Assembly: GCA_943323935.2 (NCBI GenBank)
Contig: CALPJR020000064.1
Coordinates: forward strand, 1 to 5,915
Source of the DNA: Bifidobacterium breve
GTDB taxonomy: Bacteria; Bacteroidota; Bacteroidia; Chitinophagales; Chitinophagaceae
Reading direction: 5' to 3'
Length of the DNA stretch: 5,915 bases
This document shows positions 1 to 5,135 of the stretch, in pieces. Each line of letters begins with the position of its first letter. Position 1 is the stretch's first letter. The translations under genes were made by a program, and so were the position numbers. Under the pieces are notes generated by a model. It was not told the origin of the DNA. It did not search any database and worked only from the letters and a program-made list of their open reading frames with translations.

Positions 1-93
1 CCAACCAAAGGAATCAATTGGTATAATGGACTTTTTGTTACATCTAAAATTTATGAAATGATTACATCAAATACAAAGGCTACTAAGCATTAA
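1..93 (+). CDS. C-terminal fragment of an unidentified protein (5' end outside window)
   Basis: Reading frame 1 is open from the window edge for 30 codons and ends at TAA (91-93), followed directly by a second in-frame TAA. The other two + strand frames close sooner, so this is the most credible coding frame. The peptide contains GINWYNGLFVTSKIYEMI, which has ordinary protein composition (aromatic and aliphatic residues in a helix- or strand-like pattern) and a Lys/Thr-rich tail (TKATKH). I do not recognise a family from so short a tail, and no function is offered. The next gene starts 131 nt downstream, so co-transcription is uncertain. Confidence 0.5.
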   Translation, partial: PTKGINWYNGLFVTSKIYEMITSNTKATKH

Positions 94-224
94 TAAATTT
101 TGTAAATAATACTCCCGGCCAGGATTTCACCAAAAATGGGTTGAAAGGAGCATAACAGATACTTAATAGTTATGAAGGAGGGAAATTGCAAACATTAGCT
201 TATTTTCAAGTATAAAATTAGAAT

Positions 225-998
225 ATGGAAGTACATCACCCACACCACCCAACACATAAAAAGAAATGGTCAGAATACATTCTTGAATTCTTCCTTTTAT
301 TTACTGCAGTAACATTAGGTTTTTTTGCAGAAAATTTAAGAGAGCATCAGGTAGAAATTCACAAAACTGAAAAAAGCTTAAAAACTTTATACCTCAATAT
401 TCAAAAAGATTCCATCCTTTTTTCTACAGCAATTCCAAAAAGAAAAAAAATTGATAGCTTATACGAAGTAATATTAAAGTATTATGGAAAAGGTGATTTA
501 AAAAAACATTTACTTGCAAGTTATACTTTAATAGGGCAAATATCAAATCGTTCAATGCCAAGTATCAATAATATGGCACTTGATGAAGTTAAAAATACAG
601 GAAGACTTAATTTTATAGAAGACGATAAATTAATTAATGCAATTCAGAACTATAGTCACTTTACTAAAATTTTAGAATCAAGAGAACTTAGAGAAGAAAA
701 TTTTTTAAGCCAATTTATAGATCCAATTAGGTTTAAATTTTTTGAGCAAACCATTCTTTTTAATCTAAATTATGATGATGCTTATGTTCTAGGAGATTCA
801 ATTTATACAAAGCCGTTAAAAACAATGCCAAAGCGCATCTATCTATTAGAAGAAAACACATTTAGCGAATCATCATTTATTAACATTACGGGGGGAATGA
901 ATAATGTAATTAAACGTTCTAATGAATTAAGGGTTGAGCCTGCGCAAAAGCAATGTCATGAATTATTAATTTTATTAAGAAAGTATTTTAAAGAATAA
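225..998 (+). CDS. Uncharacterised membrane-anchored protein with His-rich N-terminus and one TM helix
   Basis: 257 aa of unknown function. Residues 4-11 (HHPHHPTH) carry five histidines, followed by a basic KKK patch (12-14) and then one hydrophobic helix at about residues 18-35 (ILEFFLLFTAVTLGFFA). The positive-inside rule predicts N-terminus in the cytoplasm and about 220 residues on the periplasmic side. The remainder is charged and probably mostly helical, with no enzymatic motif I can name. From memory, Bacteroidota genomes hold many uncharacterised proteins that begin with a His-rich stretch, a basic WSEY/FKEY-like segment, a single TM ending in 'AVTLGFFAE' and then 'xREH'; this protein matches that pattern. 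The ATG at 225 is chosen because it gives the intact His/TM start. No Shine-Dalgarno lies at normal spacing. The stop is 2 nt before the next ATG, so it likely forms an operon with the hydrolase gene and may be translationally coupled to it. Confidence 0.85.
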   Translation: MEVHHPHHPTHKKKWSEYILEFFLLFTAVTLGFFAENLREHQVEIHKTEKSLKTLYLNIQKDSILFSTAIPKRKKIDSLYEVILKYYGKGDLKKHLLASYTLIGQISNRSMPSINNMALDEVKNTGRLNFIEDDKLINAIQNYSHFTKILESRELREENFLSQFIDPIRFKFFEQTILFNLNYDDAYVLGDSIYTKPLKTMPKRIYLLEENTFSESSFINITGGMNNVIKRSNELRVEPAQKQCHELLILLRKYFKE

Positions 999-1000
999 CT

Positions 1001-1801
1001 ATGAAATATATTTTAGTTGCGCTAGTCGTTTTATGTAGCAATGTATCAATTGCTCAAAAAAGGGAAGTTTTAAATATCCCCTATTATATTCAAAATGACA
1101 ACGACGCTTATAAACAATCTCAATGTAAATTAGATATTTATATTCCTGATAATAGTAAGGCATTGCCTGTAATTGTTTGGTTTCATGGAGGAAGTTTAAC
1201 AGGAGGAACGAAAGCAATTCCAGAGGAATTAAAAAATAATAAATTTATAGTTGTCTCTGCAGAATATAGATTAAGTCCAAAAGTACATTCTCCTGCTTAT
1301 ATTGAAGACGCAGCGGCGGCAGTGGCATGGGTGTTCAATAATATTCAACAATATGGAGGCGATACAAGTAAGGTATTTTTATCGGGTCATTCTGCAGGTG
1401 GATATTTATCTATGATGTTAACGATGGATGAATCATGGTTATTAAAGCAAAATATTGCTAACAACAGAATTAAAGCTTGTATTCCTTTAAGTCCTCAAGT
1501 AATTACCCATTTTACCATAAGAGCAGAGGATAATATTAAAAATACACAACCTGTTATTAACCAGTACGCGCCAATGAATTTTATTAAATCAAATACCCCA
1601 ATCATTATTGACATAACAGGTGATCGTGAGCTAGAACTACTAGGCAGATATGAAGAGAATGCCTATTTCGTTAGAATGATGAAATTGGCAGGCAACAAAA
1701 ACATTTCATTATATGAATTGCAAGGATTTAGTCATGGTAGCATGAACCTTCCAGGAATTCATTTAATGTATCAAGAAATTAATAAGATTTTAAAAAACTA
1801 A
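1001..1801 (+). CDS. Exported alpha/beta-hydrolase (esterase/lipase, HGG-GHSAG type)
   Basis: 266 aa, predicted serine hydrolase acting outside the cytoplasm on an unknown ester or amide. Residues 1-18 form a Sec signal peptide with likely cleavage at SIA|Q (18/19). Cys12 is not in a lipobox because Leu precedes it. Canonical landmarks follow in order: oxyanion-hole HGG at 62-64; the YRLSP strand/turn at 89-93, typical of the hormone-sensitive-lipase / BD-FAE-like group; the nucleophile elbow GHSAG at 129-133 with Ser131; Asp208 in TGDRE as probable acid; and His245 in GFSHGS as the base. Spacing and length fit a complete single-domain enzyme. It starts 2 nt after the stop of the TM-protein gene, and transcription likely ends at the hairpin 17 nt downstream. 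The fold and catalytic triad are well supported; the substrate cannot be read from the sequence. Carboxylesterase or acetylxylan-type deacylase are possibilities only. Confidence 0.92.
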   Translation: MKYILVALVVLCSNVSIAQKREVLNIPYYIQNDNDAYKQSQCKLDIYIPDNSKALPVIVWFHGGSLTGGTKAIPEELKNNKFIVVSAEYRLSPKVHSPAYIEDAAAAVAWVFNNIQQYGGDTSKVFLSGHSAGGYLSMMLTMDESWLLKQNIANNRIKACIPLSPQVITHFTIRAEDNIKNTQPVINQYAPMNFIKSNTPIIIDITGDRELELLGRYEENAYFVRMMKLAGNKNISLYELQGFSHGSMNLPGIHLMYQEINKILKN

Positions 1802-1817
1802 TTGAAAGTAAATAATT

Positions 1818-1847
1818 AAAAAGGCCCCTATCGCTAGGGGCCTTTTT
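1818..1847. terminator. Bidirectional intrinsic terminator between convergent genes
   Basis: A perfect 13-bp inverted repeat (1818-1830 pairs with 1835-1847) around the 4-nt loop TCGC. The GC core is GGCCCC/GGGGCC. Because the arms begin with AAAAA and end with TTTTT, the hairpin presents a U-tract on both strands. It lies 17 nt after the hydrolase stop and 43 nt after the lipoprotein stop on the opposite strand, so it can end both convergent transcripts. Confidence 0.95.
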
Positions 1848-1889
1848 CGTATTTTTCTAAACTTAAACGCTACTTAAAAGACGGTGTTG

Positions 1890-2408
1890 TTATTTAACAG
1901 CCTTGCTGAATCCTACAAAGTGTACGATCTTTCCACCTTCAAATCTAAACGCATCCATCCATTGTACTTTTTGTGTTTTACCATCAGGCATTACTACATC
2001 AGCCTCATCCCAAATATCTACCCACTGATGTCCATTTTCTCCAACTACAGGGAAAATTGCAGTAATTTGGTAGTTTGTGATAGTCACAGCACCTAAGCTC
2101 TTTTCCACAAATTCCATGATTGCAGCCTTCCCTTTTAATACTGATCCATCTTCAACGTTATAAGTTGCTGTATCTGACATCATCTCTGCAACAGCTTTAA
2201 AGTCTTTCTCAAATATTGATTTGTGAAATTGTTCAGACATTAATACATTCTTTTGATCCCCCATCTTAAAGTTGTCTGTATAAGTTGGTTTGTAAAGGTG
2301 TTCAACAGTTGCTGCTGTAGCTTCAACAGTTTCAGTTGTCTTTGTTTCAGTGCCAGTACAAGCAGCAAATGAAGCTGCAACAAGTAATCCTAAAAATACT
2401 TTTTTCAT
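1890..2408 (-). CDS. Lipoprotein with SnoaL/NTF2-like domain
   Basis: 172 aa. The N-terminus MKKVFLGLLVAASFAACTG is a lipoprotein signal peptide with the modified cysteine at Cys17 (FAAC). A Thr/Glu-rich linker (about 18-36) precedes a roughly 125-residue domain (about 45-168) that reads as NTF2/SnoaL-like. Its signs are the opening helix (SEQFHKSIFEKDFKAVAEMMSDTATY), the 'GSVLKGKAAIMEFVEKSL' segment seen in SnoaL-type and ketosteroid-isomerase-like proteins, and later strands ending in VQWMDAFRFEGGKIVHF. Such domains bind small hydrophobic ligands or act as isomerases or cyclases, but many members have no known activity and no catalytic residue can be assigned here. No two consecutive acidic residues follow the cysteine, so there is no obvious Bacteroidota surface-export signal; a periplasm-facing lipoprotein is the simplest reading. 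It is divergent from the flavodoxin/RidA pair, with 179 bp between starts. Confidence 0.88.
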   Translation of the reverse strand: MKKVFLGLLVAASFAACTGTETKTTETVEATAATVEHLYKPTYTDNFKMGDQKNVLMSEQFHKSIFEKDFKAVAEMMSDTATYNVEDGSVLKGKAAIMEFVEKSLGAVTITNYQITAIFPVVGENGHQWVDIWDEADVVMPDGKTQKVQWMDAFRFEGGKIVHFVGFSKAVK

Positions 2409-2480
2409 AGTTTGAGTTTTAAATTAAGCCATGAATTTAAATTGTCCCCATTGAAAATATGCACTAAAAACAAGGAATAA

Positions 2481-2505
2481 TGTTCCAAAATCGTAAAAAG
2501 GAACA
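2481..2505. repeat. Inverted repeat TGTTCC-N13-GGAACA, possible operator
   Basis: TGTTCC at 2481-2486 and its exact reverse complement GGAACA at 2500-2505 are separated by 13 nt, giving a half-site centre-to-centre distance of 19 nt (about two helical turns). A further GGAA lies at 2474-2477. The repeat sits in the divergent intergenic region between the lipoprotein and flavodoxin genes, where a dimeric regulator could control both. The 3' half-site overlaps a 7/8 match to the - strand TAnnTTTG box (2504-2511). Regulator unknown; a 6-bp repeat in AT-rich DNA could be chance. Confidence 0.3.
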
Positions 2506-2540
2506 AATAAAGCTGTGAAATTATAGCAGAATGAATGGAA

Positions 2541-2571
2541 TTGTAAAAACTAAAAAATTGAATTAAATTTG
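2541..2571 (+). promoter_or_regulatory. Bacteroidota-type promoter for the flavodoxin/RidA unit
   Basis: TAAATTTG at 2564-2571 matches the Bacteroidota -7 consensus TAnnTTTG exactly. ATTG at 2540-2543 stands in for the -33 TTTG box, with a 20-nt spacer from TTG to the -7 box, within the usual range. Transcription would begin only about 10 nt before the GTG start at 2588, leaving a very short leader and no room for a Shine-Dalgarno site. Confidence 0.6.
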
Positions 2572-2587
2572 AATAAATAATTAATAA

Positions 2588-3145
2588 GTGAAATTCTTTA
2601 AACTTAGTTTGGCGCTATTGCTTTTTTCAATCAATACACAAGCTCAAAATATACTAATTACCTATTATAGTAAAACAACACATACGCAATCCTTAGCAGA
2701 AGAAGTGGCAAAAGGAGCGCAATCTGTCCTTGGGGTTAAGGTTGTACTTAAAAGTATAGATCAAACGACCACAAAGGACTTATTAAATGCAGATGCCATT
2801 ATTGTAGGCAGCCCAGTTTACAACGCGAACCTTGCGCCCGAAGTAGTTCAATTTATGAGTACATGGCCATTTGAGGGCAACCCATTAAAAGACAAAATAG
2901 GTGCTGCTTTTGTCACTGCTGGCGGCATGTCAGCCGGAGAGGAGTTTGCACAGGTTAATATATTGCATTCTATGTTAGTCTTTGGAATGATTGTGGTAGG
3001 AGGTGATGATTGGACTTCGGCATTTGGTGCGTCTGCCATTACAAATGAAGGTGTTTTCAAAACTGCACAATTAGACAAAATATTTTTACAAAAAGGATTT
3101 TCACTTGGCAAGCGTGTTGCTACGATTGTTAAAAAAACGAATTAA
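2588..3145 (+). CDS. Exported flavodoxin-fold (WrbA-like) protein
   Basis: 185 aa, predicted FMN-binding flavodoxin-fold protein. Residues 1-19 form a Sec-type signal peptide (MKFFKLSLALLLFSINTQA|Q) with no twin arginine. Strand beta-1 (NILITYYS) begins immediately after the cleavage point. The FMN phosphate loop is about residues 28-35 (SKTTHTQS); the second flavin loop is GSPVYNANL (74-82) and the third is TAGGMSAGEE (110-119). The segment HSMLVFGMIVVGGDDW (127-142) resembles the 'HGM' region of WrbA-type NAD(P)H:quinone oxidoreductases. The start is GTG at 2588: an in-frame TAA lies directly upstream, and no Met occurs before residue 90, so export is built into the gene rather than an artefact of start choice. 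It is first in an operon with the RidA-like gene, 21 nt away. Fold confidence is high. Quinone reductase activity is inferred only, and its electron donor outside the cytoplasm is unknown. Confidence 0.9.
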   Translation: MKFFKLSLALLLFSINTQAQNILITYYSKTTHTQSLAEEVAKGAQSVLGVKVVLKSIDQTTTKDLLNADAIIVGSPVYNANLAPEVVQFMSTWPFEGNPLKDKIGAAFVTAGGMSAGEEFAQVNILHSMLVFGMIVVGGDDWTSAFGASAITNEGVFKTAQLDKIFLQKGFSLGKRVATIVKKTN

Positions 3146-3166
3146 TAAATTTAGATCAAATAAATA

Positions 3167-3694
3167 ATGAAGATGAAAAAATATTACATCCTATTCGCTT
3201 TCCTTTTCTTGAACATCTATAGTCAAGCACAAAGCCCAGAAGATAATTTAAAAGCACTTGGCATCATCCTTCCCAAACAGTCGACTCCTATTGCGAACTA
3301 TGTGACTTATGTTAAAACAGGGAACCTGATTTATTTTTCGGGTTCTGGTCCAGCGGTTGAGGATGGAGGATACATTAAAGGAAAACTAGGAAAAGATATG
3401 ACGATTGAACAAGGCAGAGAAGCTGCAAGAATTACAGGTATCAATTTGATTGCAAATTTAAAGAGTGCTGTTGGGGATTTGAATAAAGTTAAAAGAATTG
3501 TGAAAGTATTGGGCATGGTCAATAGTACCGAAAGCTTTACTGATCAGCCAAAAGTAATGAATGGTTTTTCTGATTTAATGGTAGCTGTATTTGGAGAAAA
3601 AGGAAAGCATGCTAGATCAGCAGTTGGTATGGCAGCACTACCCATGAATATGGCAGTGGAAATTGAGATGATAGTTGAGGTAGAAAACGATTGA
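3167..3694 (+). CDS. RidA (YjgF/YER057c/UK114) family protein with signal peptide
   Basis: 175 aa, longer than the roughly 128 aa of classical RidA because of a signal peptide and a longer N-terminal region. Residues 1-21 (ending IYSQA|Q) are a Sec signal peptide. The RidA fold follows from about residue 43: ANYV and GNLIYFSGSGP (52-62), the KVKRIVKVLGMVNS core (107-120), and HARSAVGMAALPMNMAVEIE (148-167). Arg150 and Glu165 align by motif and by the same 15-residue spacing with E. coli RidA Arg105 (carboxylate binding) and Glu120, so the active-site frame is kept. Classical RidA hydrolyses reactive enamines/imines made by PLP enzymes in the cytosol; an exported version must have another substrate or a binding role. 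The start could be ATG 3167 or ATG 3173 (MKMKK); both retain the signal peptide. It is second gene after the flavodoxin-like gene, and its stop is 6 nt from the end of the convergent SOUL gene. Confidence 0.93.
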   Translation: MKMKKYYILFAFLFLNIYSQAQSPEDNLKALGIILPKQSTPIANYVTYVKTGNLIYFSGSGPAVEDGGYIKGKLGKDMTIEQGREAARITGINLIANLKSAVGDLNKVKRIVKVLGMVNSTESFTDQPKVMNGFSDLMVAVFGEKGKHARSAVGMAALPMNMAVEIEMIVEVEND

Positions 3695-3700
3695 TTTAAT

Positions 3701-4294
3701 TTATTCTTTCCATTCTATTGGGATGATAATTTCGTTGGTCCTCCCAATAAATTGAAATGGCGCATTATAGCCTAAAAAGTAAAATCCCTCTTTTCTAAGA
3801 ATGTTTTTTTCTTTCAACATACCCGCAAGCTTTTCATGGTATACTGTAATTTTTTCATCATTAGCATAACCACTAAAACTTATTGCTGCAAAATAGGCTG
3901 GTTGAGATTTTTTAATTTCAATTTGCGCATCATTAGGAGTTGGTAATGCACTTTCATTATATTTTTGCGGCATTACAAAACTCATGCTTGAACCCTTATC
4001 TGTAATACGCATGATCACTGGTGCTGTCATGGAAATACTTTCTTTTTGTTGATTACCTCCAAAAATGAATTTAGCTAGTTTATTAAAGCCCGAACTAGCC
4101 ACTGATTTATAATTTACCCCTTTTGAATAAACGGTAGCCATTGTTGCAGCAGGATAAAACCTGATTTCAAAACCGGCTTCTTTTTTGATTACTCGATAAG
4201 CTTGTTTCTCTGTTTTAAACACATCTATGATCTTAAATGATTGAAAAATAAAATAAATGCCTATCAACAGCACTGATATATAAAAGGCTTTCAT
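3701..4294 (-). CDS. SOUL family heme-binding-like protein, N-terminally anchored
   Basis: 197 aa. An N-terminal hydrophobic helix (about residues 4-20) with no clear cleavage site suggests a signal anchor, leaving the domain in the periplasm. The rest matches the SOUL/p22HBP family along its length: YRVIKKEAGFEIRFYP (33-48), SGFNKLAKFIFGGN (68-81), the hallmark ISMTAPV (87-93), MSFVMPQKY (104-112), LPTPND (117-122), FSGYA (140-144), GYNAPF (175-180) and RTNEI (185-189). Members bind heme or other tetrapyrroles in some eukaryotes; bacterial roles are poorly defined. The only histidine is His153, so an axial His ligand like that proposed for mammalian SOUL is not evident and heme binding should be treated as unproven. 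The gene is convergent with the RidA-like gene (6-nt gap, no separate terminator) and divergent from the CoA-transferase operon. Confidence 0.93.
   Translation of the reverse strand: MKAFYISVLLIGIYFIFQSFKIIDVFKTEKQAYRVIKKEAGFEIRFYPAATMATVYSKGVNYKSVASSGFNKLAKFIFGGNQQKESISMTAPVIMRITDKGSSMSFVMPQKYNESALPTPNDAQIEIKKSQPAYFAAISFSGYANDEKITVYHEKLAGMLKEKNILRKEGFYFLGYNAPFQFIGRTNEIIIPIEWKE
3716..3749. repeat. 8-bp inverted repeat at the RidA/SOUL convergent junction
   Basis: TATTGGGA (3716-3723) and TCCCAATA (3742-3749) are exact reverse complements separated by 18 nt. The repeat lies inside the last codons of the SOUL gene, 21 nt past the RidA-like stop. A T-tract is absent on either side, so it is not a standard intrinsic terminator. 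It might fold at the 3' end of the RidA-like mRNA, or be chance. Confidence 0.3.
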
Positions 4295-4319
4295 AAACTA
4301 GTTTATAATTAAACAATTA

Positions 4320-4336
4320 TGAACCCTATTGGTTCA
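4320..4336. repeat. Short inverted repeat TGAACC-CTATT-GGTTCA
   Basis: A perfect 6-bp inverted repeat around a 5-nt loop, in the 122-bp divergent region between the SOUL gene start (4294) and the CoA-transferase start (4417). An AT-rich 6-bp repeat (ATAATT/AATTAT, 4305-4320) adjoins it. It could be an operator for a dimeric repressor or a leader hairpin of the SOUL mRNA. It has the GC content of a specific site in otherwise AT-rich DNA, but the regulator is unknown. Confidence 0.3.
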
Positions 4337-4369
4337 CCAGGTTAAAAAATCAGATTTTGAATGATTTTA

Positions 4370-4377
4370 CAAAGCTA
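4370..4377 (-). promoter_or_regulatory. Possible -7 box for the SOUL gene
   Basis: Read on the - strand, this is TAGCTTTG, an exact match to the Bacteroidota TAnnTTTG element, about 75 nt upstream of the SOUL ATG. No TTTG or TTG element lies at the expected distance (about plus-strand 4397-4402), so only half of a promoter is visible. Confidence 0.3.
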
Positions 4378-4416
4378 ACAAATGTTATCTTTATATTACT
4401 ATTTATTATAATTATG

Positions 4417-5112
4417 ATGATTAATAAGCAAGTCAAAAATGCAGAAGCAGCGATCGCCGATTTAAATGATGGTCAAACCATCATGTTAGGTGGATTTGGA
4501 TTATGTGGTATACCCGAAAATTGTATTGCGGCCCTTGTTAAAAAAGGCGTGACCAATCTTACTTGTATTTCTAATAATGCAGGGGTAGATGATTTTGGGA
4601 TTGGATTAATGCTGCATCAAAGACAAGTCAAAAAAATGATTGCTTCCTATGTGGGAGAAAATGCAGAATTCGAAAGACAATTATTATCAGGCGAATTGGA
4701 TGTAGAGTTAATTCCTCAAGGCACATTGGCATTTAGATGCATGGCTGCTGGATATGGAATGCCTGCTATTTTTACACCTGCTGGTATTGGAACAGAAGTG
4801 GCGATTGGAAAAGAAGTGAGAAATTTTAACGGGAAAGATTATTTATTAGAAACTGCTTTCAATGCAGATTTTGCAATTGTAAAAGCATGGAAGGGAGATA
4901 CAGCTGGTAACTTAATATTTAAAGCTACATCTAGAAATTTTAATACAGTGATGGCAATGGCTGGTAAAATAACCATTGCCGAAGTAGAGGAATTAGTTGA
5001 GCCAGGCCAACTAGACCCAAATCAAATTCATGTACCAGGGGTTTACGTACATCGGATTTTTCAGGGTAGTCATTACGAAAAGCGCATTGAACAAAAAACA
5101 GTATCTAAATAA
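4417..5112 (+). CDS. scoA: 3-oxoacid CoA-transferase, subunit A
   Basis: 231 aa from the ATG at 4417. It is the A subunit of a two-subunit family I CoA-transferase, most likely succinyl-CoA:3-ketoacid (acetoacetate) transferase, which moves CoA from succinyl-CoA to acetoacetate in the cytoplasm. The family signature GGFGLCGIPE spans residues 25-34; further conserved blocks are NNAGVDDFGIGLML (53-66), IPQGTLAFR (99-107), PAIFTPAGIGTE (116-127) and AFNADFAIVKAWKGD (147-161). The start at 4417 (or the adjacent ATG 4414) is preferred. Extending to TTG 4357 would add a hydrophobic stretch (VIFILLFIIIMM) out of place in a soluble enzyme and would bring the length above the usual 230 or so residues. 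The B subunit starts 23 nt downstream. The AtoD subunit of acetate CoA-transferase is the main alternative; sequence alone cannot fix the acyl donor. Confidence 0.95.
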   Translation: MINKQVKNAEAAIADLNDGQTIMLGGFGLCGIPENCIAALVKKGVTNLTCISNNAGVDDFGIGLMLHQRQVKKMIASYVGENAEFERQLLSGELDVELIPQGTLAFRCMAAGYGMPAIFTPAGIGTEVAIGKEVRNFNGKDYLLETAFNADFAIVKAWKGDTAGNLIFKATSRNFNTVMAMAGKITIAEVEELVEPGQLDPNQIHVPGVYVHRIFQGSHYEKRIEQKTVSK

Positions 5113-5135
5113 TTGATACATCAAATTTATATTTC

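Noticed and set aside
143..182. Two strong Shine-Dalgarno-like sequences, GAAAGGAG (143-150) and GAAGGAGGG (174-182)
   Set aside because: The start of the next gene is 42 nt beyond the second, and candidate starts near them (ATG 172, TTG 186) run into stops within about 10 codons. Bacteroidota rarely rely on such sites, so probably chance.
1001..1054. Possible lipoprotein signal at Cys12 of the hydrolase
   Set aside because: The residue before Cys is Leu, not Gly/Ala/Ser, so there is no lipobox; SIA|Q is a good signal peptidase I site.
999..1217. 72-codon open frame on the - strand inside the hydrolase gene
   Set aside because: It overlaps a gene with a full catalytic motif set and has no family features; low-complexity AT-rich antisense.
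1884..2096. 70-codon + strand open frame over the end of the lipoprotein gene
   Set aside because: It covers the NTF2-like domain on the opposite strand and lies just after a terminator with no promoter seen.
2848..3111. 87-codon - strand open frame antisense to the flavodoxin gene
   Set aside because: The opposite strand encodes clear flavin-binding loops; the antisense product shows no recognisable domain or start context.
3146..3153. TAAATTTA, a 7/8 match to the -7 box just before the RidA-like gene
   Set aside because: The nearest ATTG (3125-3128) is only 17 nt upstream and the final G is missing; co-transcription from the upstream promoter across 21 nt is simpler.
4357..4416. Possible longer CoA-transferase subunit A starting at TTG 4357, with a hydrophobic N-terminal segment
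   Set aside because: The extra 20 residues are AT-driven hydrophobic sequence unlike the soluble family, and the ATG at 4417 gives a family-typical start and length. The stretch is better read as divergent intergenic DNA.
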